DNA of 64,000 nt from Erodium maritimum (Eukaryota > Streptophyta > Magnoliopsida > Geraniales > Geraniaceae), in assembly GCA_963921825.1 (NCBI GenBank), contig OY997591.1, positions 16,797,515-16,861,514 of the forward strand. Direction: 5' to 3'. Both the position numbers and the translations under genes were made by a program. Every line of letters begins with the position of its first letter. Positions within the stretch are counted from its first letter, which is position 1. Below are positions 21,641 to 31,337 of the stretch, piece by piece. The notes under the pieces are model-generated. The model searched no databases. It had not been told where the DNA came from and was given only the letters and a program-made list of their open reading frames with translations.

Positions 21641-24600
21641 GCAATCAACCTCCGGCTTAACCAAACAACAGTCCTAATATCAACAGTTTCTCAATCAACC
21701 TCCGGGCATGGTCATATGCCTCCAGTACTCCTAATATCGATAAGTTCACAAACAAACTCCGGGCATGGTCATATGCCTCCAGTAAAACAATTATCGCTAA
21801 GTTCTCTACTCCTACGACACTACTAAGTGTCACATGCCTTTCCAATAATTACTAAGTTCCCGTAACATGCTTTTCTAATAAACGCTACAATCCCGCATCA
21901 TGCTTTTCTAATAATTACCAAGTTCCCGTAGCATGCTTTTCTAATAATTAACTAAACCTATTCAACCCACGACACCCCGGTGTCACATGCAATTCTACTG
22001 TTAACTTTCCTCAGTCAGGGCCGAGATCCGGCTACTTTTCCCTACCTCGTGCGTGTTATCCCAAAAGCCAAACCACGAGCTCTGGTGATGATCTCTGTCA
22101 CTCACCCAGCTTTCCCTTGCCTCGGTCCGTGGCATGATCTAAAGGAACACAATTTAAAGTCACTAAACAACTCGCAGGAATAAACCGAAAACCAATAAAC
22201 TCGATGCCCAAACTTAACCCCGACAATGTCGATCAATCCCAAACTTCCCAATTACTCGACATTGTCGATAAAGGACCCGTAAAGGCCCGATTCGCCCGAC
22301 ATGGCGAATCTGCCCGGGTTTTGTTAATTGCCTTCCGGGGCTCCAAAAGCCCCGTTTTCGTTTCTACGGTCTTAGAATATTTCAAGGAACCCAATGTACT
22401 TGCCCGAATCGAATTCCGACTCTCGAGTCAATTAAATGACGTTTAAAGTTTCTTAACCCGATAAATTACAACTTCTCCAATTTAATTCCAATTTTCGATT
22501 CGGTTAAGGATAAATGGTCTGGGGAACGTTTTAAACCACCCGAAACACAAAACCCGATCACCCGAGCACGTGGGCCCCACCAACCCACTTGGCCGAGAGC
22601 TCCTAGGGCTCAAGGGGAGGCTCGGCCACCATGTGGTGGCTGCTGCCAGCTCCGGCCAGCCACCTCATGGCCGGAGCTCCTCCCGAGCCTCCGGTCACCG
22701 GAAAACGTGAAATTAAACCCCCAAACACCTCTAAAACGTCTCCAACACCTCCCCAACATCCACACAACACTAAATCATTCGTTTTAACAAACCCTAGCTT
22801 TCCAAAAATAATCAAAACGAGAATCGGTTTGGGTATTACCGTAGAGGAGGATGAGGGGAACGAGTTTGCTCCTTGCTTGAAGACGATCCAAGGGCTTGAA
22901 TGACGTGAATAGTGCCAAACCCTAACCCCAACTCTCTTCTTCTCCCTTTCTCTCTTCTCCTTCTCTCTCTAACTTCTCTCTTTCTTTTTCTATTTTCTTA
23001 AACTAACACAAAACCTATTTTTTCTCTCCTTTACCCCTTAATTTCGGCCACCCTTCACAACCACACACTTTCCCCCCAAAACTAACACCCCCACAATTAG
23101 GACAAGTGTCAAGGTGGGTCCCACACCTTCTGGGCCCCGAACGGGCACTTTTCCCAAGAAATTACGAAACTTGACGGGCTACAAGGAAACGGCTCAATTG
23201 AGATCGTTGCGACAACGGTTAAGCCTTTCGGATCCAAAACGGTCCTCGAATGGACCAAAACGTTTCTCGGTTGACTTTTCCAGCGAAAAGTCAACATTTC
23301 CCAAATTGATCAGAAAGTTGCCCTGAGTCCCCCGGAACTCACTTTGGTCAAAAACGGGGTCAAATTAAGTTTGGTATGACACTAAGGGTCATTTTAGGTT
23401 CACTTAACTGTCAGTCTAAATTTTTTTAAAATTTTTCCTGTTTTTCGCAGGTTTGACTGGCGTTGACCGGGAGTGGTTATTACACTGCAACAAAGTTTGG
23501 GCTGGATCAGTTCCTTCAGCCAAGCCCAAAGGCCCAATGGAGCCCACCCTAACACCTTCTGTCACCGAAGTTACGATTTTGACTAAATTCGCAGCCTCAA
23601 CTGCTTCATCACCGCGTATCTCCAGCACACCCAGATCATCACGATCCCTGCAATCCGTACCTTCCGCAGATAAATCACCAGAAAGAGCATGAGAATCGCG
23701 AGATACACGGGAGATCTGCGTGCGAATCTCCTTTGACAGTCAATCGGTCACCAACGACGGAATCCGGCCACCGGTGAACAATAGCTCCAGCAAACTCCCG
23801 CCCTCCGTCTGCACCTGCGTTGGAGAAACTCTTGATCCTCCACCGTCATGAACCTGATCGAACGGAGCTCGAGACGCCATGACAGGCATGCTCTGTTTTG
23901 GAACGAGCATGCTCTGTTTTGGAACCAGAGATCTAACCGGAGACGACACCTTTTCCGGTCGGGCTAAAGCCACGAAGAAGATATACCCCTTATGCTTGAA
24001 GCCATCATAAGCCTTGATCGCCTTCTGAGCAACAACCGGCGAATAAAAGTCCACGAAACCGAAACATCGGCCCTTCCGATTAGGACGATTAATCGCAATG
24101 GCCGAGTTGATAGCACCAAACTCCTCAAAGAGAGACCGAATCCAATCGTCTGTGGACCCAAATGGTATATTGTATACGAAAATTTTCGTTCCTGACTGGT
24201 ATTCATCTCTGGGAATCACCGCATGAAACAGAGCTTCACTTTTGGTCGCAGGAGAATCGTCAGTACCCAATACAGGGGCTTCAACAAGACCAGAAGTATA
24301 TGCTTGAGCCTTAACGACTTCCACGTCGATAATCTCATCTCCCCCAGACTCCTTGGCACAATCCACAGGTACAGCTCGAGGCCGAGAATTCACCTCACCC
24401 TGTTTGCGATTACGAACACCCTTGTTTCTCTTTGACTTCGGGTGACGCTTTGATGCATCAGTGGCTCTACTCCTCTTTGAAGATGAGTTACTCTCAAGAG
24501 TAACATATTCGCTATACAGGGATAGCATTAGCTTACAGAAAGACGAAAAAGATAGCAGAGGGAGAGAACGAGCCATTATCTCAGAGTTACTACTCTGAAC

Positions 24601-26276
24601 TTTTAAGCGTGCCTCCCTGAGATGAACCCTGACTGTTGATCCCCAACCAAGAAATTGATCACTTCCTTTAGTCTTGAAGATAAGAGCATTGATCGTATTT
24701 TATAAGGCCCTCCCATCAGGCTTATTGGTCTAAAGTCAACAAAGTTCAAGGGGGTTGTGGTTTTTGGGATCAGTGTTAAGAATGAGGAATTTAATCCTTT
24801 TCCAATCTGACCTGAGTAGTAGGAGCCTTGGAAAAAATTCAAAACATCAACCTTTATTATCTGCCAAAATATCTGGAAGAATTTGAGTGAAAAACCATTT
24901 GGGACCTGGGGCTTTGTCTACAGCACAAGCCATCACTGCTTGATAAACTTCCTCTTCAAGAAAAGGTCTTTCAAACCATTGTTGTTGCTCAGTTGAAAGT
25001 GTTTGAAAGGGGAGATTTGATAAGTCTATGTCTGTGGAATCTGAAGATTTAAATTTAGAAGCAAAGTGTTGAGATGCTGCTAGTTTAATCTCAGAAGGAG
25101 TGGATAGAAATTTATCCTTATCCATAATGTGAGAGATTATTTTCTTTGTATCCTGGAAGTTTGCCAATTTGTGAAAGAATTTTGACCCTTTATCCCCTTC
25201 ATGATTCCATTTTTTTCTAGCCTTTTGAATCCATAGCTTTGAGAGTGCTTTATATTTGTTGATCAACTCAGCTTTTAATTGCCCTCTTCTTGAACATTCT
25301 TGAGGGGTTAGAGACCTGCTTTCTACCAAGTTGTCTGGTGACTCAATTTCAGATGTCAATAGAGTAATTTAAGTGTCAAGGAATCCATAGACTTGGCTAT
25401 TCCAAGCTTTAAGATCTGCCCTGAGCATTTTTAGTTTCATCCATAATACATAGTGAGGCTGACCTGAGACTTGATACGAAGTCCAAAAACCTTGAACTGC
25501 TGGTAAGAACCTGTTGTCTTCAGTCCAAATATTCAAAAATTTGAAGGGTCTAGGCCCCCAATCCACCACTTTATCATACATGATCAAATGCTTGTGATCT
25601 GATAAGGTCCTTGGGAGACAGCATTAAGTGAGAGTTTGATGCAGCATTAGAAATTCTTGACTGATCAAGAACCTATCAATTCTTAAGGCTCTTGATTGTG
25701 GTCCAAACCATGTAAACTTTCCTCCTTTTAGTGGTAGATCAATGAGACCTAGATTGGCAATAAGATTCTGCAGGTTAAGCATGTCTGAGCCACATCTTCT
25801 TAGGCTTGATCTTTCTTCCGCAGCTACAACAGCATTGAAATCTCCTCCCATTAATAAAAGAACATCTGGATGTAACCTTTGTATCTCCAATTCAATTTCA
25901 ATCCAAAGGTCTTTTCTTTCAGCTCTGGAATTGGAAGCATAAATGTTGACAATGCAGCAAGGTCTATTGAAGGCTGTAATAGTTCCAAGCCAAAACAAAG
26001 CTCCATTTAGAGGCCTAGAGCTTGTGATGATGAATTCTTTATTCTTCTATATTGATAAAATCCACCCTGACTGTCCATTAGCATTAATAAATACTGAGCT
26101 CCAGCCCCTTTATAAACCACATAAACTTAGGAAATTGTCTGGCATTGAATCAAGCTTTGTTTCCTGCAAAAGAATAAAGGTTGGCCCTTGCTTGTGAACC
26201 AAGTTATTGAAGGCTCTCCTCTTTTGAGAAAAGGAAATTCCTCCCACATTCCAGGAGAGGAATTTCATGCTAGCTT

Positions 26277-29057
26277 CAGTGATTGAGAGGGGAAGAGGGC
26301 CTCTTGCCCTTGATTAAACCAGATTCTGTATCCCTATCAAGATCAACAAAGTCATCCTCAGACCCTCCTTCAAAATCAACAGTATCATTATGCAAATCTT
26401 CTAGTTCTCTCTGTTGCCATAAAATTTCTTGATCAGGAGCAGAGGATGTTAAGCCTATGGCTTTGCCAAAGCCCCAAGCTCTTTCAGCAGCAGTTTTCTC
26501 CTTGAGGAAAATGAAAGAGTTGTCTTTATCTGGAATTGCAGCAGCCTCCTTGACCTTGGACCTAGTGACATAGGAATGAGGGGGTTATCTTTGTGCTTTG
26601 CTGATTTTTTCTTTTTTGTTTTGAGCAGAAAAGAAGGCTTTGGGGTTGCTTATGCTAAACCCAAAAAATCTGCAGTCTCTAGAACTTGAGCTTGCTCCAA
26701 TGGAGAAGATGACTGTAAGTTTGAGGTTACGAGTTCATGTTTTCCACTGTTCAGAAAATCTAGTCCTTGTGGACCCAAAGAGAGGGATTGAGAGGGGCAA
26801 ACATCCCTTTGAATGTCAGAGTCTCTCTGCAGAGAGGAGAGATGAGGGGGATTTTGATTTTGGGCCACTCCCAACAATAAATGCTCAACTGTATTTGTAA
26901 TTTCCTCCAATAAAATAATGGATTTTGCTTGGTTTGGAGCTAAAAGAAACTGGTTGTTCTTTGAACCTTATGGAAAAGCTTCCAAAGAACTGATTGAAGG
27001 GGTTGAGAGGTGTTGTGCAACATGAGGTGATTGAAGGGCAAGGGTTTGAACATTTGTGGGACTTGGAATTTGAATATCAGTATTACAAATAAGCATTGTA
27101 GAGATTGAAGGCATCACTGTAGATAATTCTCCAATGTTCAGAGGTTGAATTTGTTGTTGAGATTGAAAAGTGTCAGGAACTACTAAGCATTCAATGTCAA
27201 CATTTTGCTTGGGAGAATTTGTCTCATGAATAAGGAAACGTTGTTGGATTTCTTCAATAATTGGGACTGGAGCAATCCCTAGAGAATTTTCCTCATGAAT
27301 GCATGATAAATGCTCGAGCTGAGCTTGTCTTGGAGTGGGGAAGTCATTAATATTCTGCAATAAATTGATCTGTTCCAAGTCAAGGCTTTGTGTCTGAACC
27401 AGAAAATTTTGGGCCCCTTCCAATAATTCTTCTTCTTCATGATCAGACTCACTCAGTACCAACTGGGTGGATGGAGTCAAAGTTGTGTCATCCAATGGGA
27501 GGTCTTGAGGAGAAGCAAGGGGGTCTGGTTGAGAGGAGTTGGATGAGGATGCTACTAACATACCTGAGTCTGGATCTGAGGCTAAAGGAGAGCTCAGAAG
27601 AGGAATCAAAGCACTGTCCACAGAATTAATCCATACTTTATATGACTTTGCTCCCAAAGAGATTTCCACTTCTTTTGATATAGAGTCCAATTTAAAGGTA
27701 TGAACCAATACATAGGCAATATCCACATAGGTGCCTTTCTTAGATATTGGATGAGTAAAAACCACTGTCCCATGATCAGCTATGGCAGCTTGGAATGTTT
27801 CCTCACACCAGCCTTGATAAGGTATACCAAGAATTGCTATCCAAGAGAAGCTTCCTCTAATGCCACATAAGTTTTGAAACCCTGGGATGAAGGTTAGCCA
27901 AGTGTGCAGCCATTGACCATTATCTTTCATCATTTCTCTGTCAAACCACTCATCTGGACAATAAACCAGAACTACCTTATTTCCCAAGGCTTTCAGTTGA
28001 ATCTCACAAACCCCTTGTAAGGCAATTTCTCTCATAATGGCTTCCACTGAGAGATTTAGATGTATTACTGCAATATGTGATTTGAGGAGAATATTTGCTT
28101 GCTCAGAACAATTGAGCCCTTGTGTGTATAATCTGAATAGACTTTTCCATCCTTAATAGGATGAGCAGGATAGGAGGGCATGGCTTTAAGTGGCTTTTTG
28201 TCCCAAGCCTCAGTGATGAACAACTTATAGTTAGAGAGGGTCTGACCATTCATAGAATCAATAGCCTTTAAAAGTGACTCTTTGCTCAGAAAGTAGACAA
28301 AACCAAACCATTTGCCTTTTGAATTTGGTTTTTGAGCCACCATAGTTTTGTAATAACCTTGCAGATTTCCAAAAGCTTCTTCCAGCCATCTAGTTGAAGA
28401 TAAGGCAGGAATATTATAGATAAAAGCAGGAAATAGCTTGGGAAAGCTGCTGGTATTGGGATATTGGCCCCATTTTCTTTTCTTGTGAGCAATTGTTGGC
28501 TGGATGTGTTCAAACCCAGGGGGAGGGTATCCCATTGAAGATGAATCATGTATTTCAGGTCTTTGAAACTGTTGTTGATTAGTAGAAATCACCACTGATT
28601 TAGGATATCTTTGCACTGGCCTTTGCAAGCTATCTTCATGAAGCAGCTGATATTGGGACTTAGTAGAAGCTTGAACATGTTTCTTTTTGTAGCTTATAGC
28701 TCTAATGTGCCTTTGATGGTATGAGGGAGTTGAGTTTGTGTCTGAATGGACTGGCCTGAAGTATTTGTCATAGAACATTTTTTGTCTATCTATGAGTTTG
28801 GTATGCCCACATGGTGAATATTGTTGAGTCCTATCTGATGAAGATGTAGAGTGTATGTTTCCTTTGTTGCTTTTGGCTTTTAGGCCGTTTTTGTTGGACT
28901 TTGGTTTGGTTGTTGTCGTTTCTAACCCATGACCCACACCATTTTTAATGCATTTCTTTCTCTCTGATAAAAAAAGACTGTGTTCTTGAACTTCTATGCT
29001 TGTGGTTGATTCCTTTCTTAGTAGAGATTGCTGGAGGTAGCTTGAATTCTGCTCCAC
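26277..29057 (-). pseudogene. LINE-B ORF1 (RRM, DUF4283-like, acidic C-terminus), broken
   Basis: The start is placed at 29057 (MEQNSSYLQQSLLRK). The first open part (29057-28065, 330 codons) has a basic region, then GYPPPGFE, then an RRM with FIYNIP as RNP2-like and GKWFGFVYF as RNP1-like. The second part (28047-26968) has the DUF4283-like block (ALQGVCEIQLKALG, FSWIAILGIPYQGWCEE, HPISKKGTYVDIAYVLVH) and a long Ser/Gln/Pro-rich tail. The C-terminus near 26480-26330 reads AERAWGFGKAIGL, then acidic residues to the stop next to ORF2. At least two frameshifts separate the parts. ORF1 of this type binds element RNA. Confidence 0.82.
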
Positions 29058-29391
29058 AGAGGTCCTGCACGGTTAGCCTTGCCCCCAAATATCCCTCCTT
29101 TGCTGCATTGCTGAATTCCATAGTAAAACAATAGAGAGATACAGAGATCTCAAATAGTGAAAATGAACTGAAAACCACCTGATTTTAGTATTAGATAGAA
29201 TGTTGGAGAGTAGAAGGGGATAGATCTGTAGCGCTAGAGAAGCTGCCAGATCATCCAAAAGAAGAACACCATGAAGATCTTGTTCAATGAGGTTGCAGAT
29301 TGAAGCTAAGGATGAAGATTTTACTGGCACTGTAGAGAGGTTTTGAAATATTTACCCATCAATTTTTCCATCTTACTAAAGAAGCATTGAT

Positions 29392-29497
29392 GTCAGATTT
29401 TGTTTTAATTTAGTTGTTCCATATATGGTGAACTCTACGAATCACAACGTGATTTGAAAATGACTTTTTTTATTCGGTGGATTTTTCCATGTGCCAT
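29392..29497. other. Sliver of host DNA between LINE-B and LINE-C
   Basis: About 105 bp lies between the LINE-B and LINE-C target duplications. It has no coding signal. Confidence 0.6.
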
Positions 29498-29630
29498 AAG
29501 TCATTGCATGAGGAGTGTATATGAATTTTTTCTTAGATCATTTTTTGAACGCGCGCGCCACGCGCCCCTCTTTTCCTCGGCGAAATCCCTAACTGCGATC
29601 GTCAATTATCCAAGCCGCCGGCCGGTAAGG

Positions 29631-31337
29631 ATGACAGGCGAGGGGTCAAGAGGGGGATCAAGTGGCGGAGACAAGGTCGCCTGTAACGATAGTTCGGTGG
29701 CGAGAGGAAAGTGCGCGATCGGGATCGAGAGCTCAGGCGAAGGGAGCGAAACACGCTCGAGGGCGGAGGAGTCCGATTCGAGAAGTAGAGGTCCTAAGAG
29801 AGAAGTGGAAGGGGAAGCTGTCCCGCACCGCCGTCCCCATTTCCAGACGAGAGGGGAGATTCAACCAAACATGATCTTCGTTCTCAATCTTCCAGAAGGA
29901 ACAGACAAAGAAGGTGTGAAGGCCATTTTTAGCAGATTCGGCGCGGTCGAGCAAATTCAACTACCTTTCAATCCAAATATCAAAGGTAAATTCTTCGGTT
30001 TCATACGGTTCAAAGAAGGTGTGAATATAGAGAAAGTGGTGCTCTCTACCAATGGATTCAGACTTGGTTCGAAGGAACTGTTCGTGGCACCGGCTTGGGC
30101 TAAGAGAAAGGAATGGAACAGTGGGCCAAGGGAGGACCTCAGATCGTTTCTGGATAGAAAGGCAGCTAACAAGGACAAATCTTGGCTCGATCAAGGGAGA
30201 CCAGTCCAAATACAGCTTGATGTGGATGCTAAGATGGCCGGGGAGGTGAGAAACGACTGGTTGGGGGTGCTTCATGGGAATTTAAGCCCAAAGGTGTTGC
30301 AGGATGAACTAGGCAGACAAGGGATTTTCGACATCCAGGTCAGGTCCATGGGAAGCAGAGTGGTGTACGTTTATTGTGCTGATAAGGCTTTTGAAGAAAG
30401 AATGGTGGAGAGCAGGTGGTCGTGGCTGAATCAATGGATGACTATGGGATTGAACAAGGAGTCCCTCTTGCTCAAAGGAGGCTCCTTTTGTTGGTTAGAG
30501 ATTCAAGGTGTCCCTGTGCAGTGTTGGACACAAAGGAACATGGAGAAAGTGGGCGGAGCACTCGGGGAGGTGGTGATGGTTCACCCTGAGTCGATTACAG
30601 GTATGGATTTTGAGGAAGCGTTTGTCTTAACTCACCTACAATCTGAGAGTTTCACTGAGAAAAGGTTCCAAGCATCATTTGATGGTGAAGAATGTAGCAT
30701 CAGAGTCTCAGTGGCCCAAATGAGTCAGGTACCAATTTCGATCCCGGATTCCGGTCAAGCGGATGATAGTTGGTTGTCCTACAGTCCGGAAAAATCGCCC
30801 AACTCAAAGAAGATTGAGGAAAGTAATCGGAATCTGTCACCAGTGAGTTCCATTAAAACTGATGGCATCGACACTACAAGGATGAGCTCTCCAGATTCGA
30901 ATCCTCTGCCTCTGGTATCGACAGTAGGAAAGGGAGATGTCCCAAGCACTGTGCCCCAAACGCAACCGAGCAATGAGGACTCGGAGAAGACAGTCTCAGG
31001 AAGTATGGTATCAAAAAAGAAGAAGAAGAAATTAGCACTCAAAGCCAGAGATGAGTTGGATTCACAAGCCACGGTTAGTGACAAAACGATATCATAGGAA
31101 ACGTATGGGCCGAGTCCATCAATGAGAGCCCAAGGAAAGTTGGAAGTAGCTGAGAAGGCTTGGGCTTATTGTAAAGCCATGGGCTTCAAGTCCAAATCAA
31201 AAGGTGATCAGCTCAGAAGTGAATTGGAGAATTTAGGCGAGGAGTTACGCGCAGCAACAGGCAACCGCGACTTTGGCTTGGACGAAGAAGACGACTCGGA
31301 CAGTGGAGGCAGTAACGCCTCCCTCTCTTCCTTCTAA
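29631..31337 (+). pseudogene. LINE-C ORF1 (RRM plus DUF4283-like), one in-frame stop
   Basis: From the ATG at 29631 the frame is open for 488 codons. The N-terminus is Gly/Ser-rich and charged. The RRM spans residues 82-155 (RNP2 IFVLNL at 82-87, RNP1 KGKFFGFIRF at 118-127). A DUF4283-like region follows (LGRQGIFDIQVRSMGSRVV, FCWLEIQGVPVQCWTQ). A lysine run precedes the TAG at 31095-31097. The same frame then continues to 31337 through AEKAWAYCKAMGFKSKSKG and an acidic tail, which are homologous to the C-termini of LINE-A and LINE-B ORF1. The TAG is therefore a single lesion inside one 568-codon ORF, not a natural end. RNA binding and chaperoning are inferred from the family. Confidence 0.85.

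Larger units (their letters stand above)
20089..23484. mobile_element. Long solo LTR, copy 2 (3.4 kb), opposite orientation to copy 1
   Basis: It begins TGTCACGCCCC and ends GGTTATTACA (TG...CA), with the 5-bp duplication CTGCA at 20084-20088 and 23485-23489. It shares the terminal region, the hairpin, the tandem arrays, the CATATGCCTCCAGTA region (21715-21785) and the GACAATGTCGATCA region (22223-22265) with copy 1. The copies differ in their GC-rich far part (22570-23480 here). No gag or pol is present. The small open frames inside it are not supported as genes. Confidence 0.82.
19829..24576 (-). pseudogene. Retroposon #2 RRM protein, ~448 codons, one internal stop
   Basis: The ORF starts MARSLPLLSFSSFCKLMLSLY, a motif shared with #3 and #4. 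A basic stretch follows at residues 33-60 (KRSR, KRHPKSKRNKG). The RRM spans residues 131-207, with RNP2 IFVYNI at 132-137 and RNP1 KGRCFGFVDF at 168-177. The frame meets a TGA at 23740-23742 and then continues open in the same frame to the LTR insertion at 23485. Subtracting the LTR and one 5-bp duplication (3401 bp) keeps the frame to the stop at 19829, so the tail (IGLGVGSS-type acidic and Ser-rich text, then SPWKDFLLKPSKRVSRPPK) belongs to the same protein. The role is unknown; RNA binding follows from the RRM. Confidence 0.75.
19448..24604 (-). mobile_element. RRM-family retroposon #2 (about 1.76 kb without the LTR in it)
   Basis: It interrupts LINE-B ORF2 between GRHA and VASEVV. Its 3' end on the minus strand has TTAATAAAATTTTCGAGCTTAT followed by A's (split here: AATAAAATTTT, CGAGCTTAT), as in retroposons #1 and #4. 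Its 5' end lies near 24604, shortly before the protein start at 24576. No target duplication could be resolved. A long solo LTR (20089-23484) is nested inside. It encodes no reverse transcriptase, so it is non-autonomous. Confidence 0.75.
17428..26268 (-). pseudogene. LINE-B ORF2: endonuclease / reverse transcriptase, broken
   Basis: ORF2 of an L1 LINE supplies an APE-like endonuclease and a reverse transcriptase for target-primed reverse transcription. The start at 26268 (MKFLSWNVGGIS) is the standard endonuclease beginning, about 8 bp after the ORF1 stop. Endonuclease motifs include LLQETKLD and MGGDFNAV (25624-25998). The RT begins in pieces at 24847-25359 and 24605-24842 (FVDFRPISLMGG, QQSGFISGRHA) and is cut by retroposon #2. 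It resumes at 19437 (VASEVVQYFKKS) and runs open for 669 codons to 17428. The catalytic FADD is at 19048-19059. The C-terminus is a zf-RVT zinc-binding domain (ITCPRCEVDLEDSPHVLLHC). Several stops lie between 25998 and 24605. Confidence 0.88.
16488..29376 (-). mobile_element. LINE-B: L1-type LINE with both ORFs, interrupted by retroposon #2
   Basis: A perfect 15-bp target duplication (TAAAGAAGCATTGAT) is at 16473-16487 and 29377-29391. The element reads on the minus strand: 5' UTR near 29376, ORF1, ORF2, 3' UTR, and a poly(A) end at 16488 preceded by TTTTGCTGAT. Without the nested insert (19448-24604) it is about 7.7 kb, a normal length for the family. Shared 3' end and ORF1 sequence make it a relative of LINE-A. 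Stops and frameshifts make it immobile now. The 3' UTR contains a duplicated segment. Confidence 0.9.
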
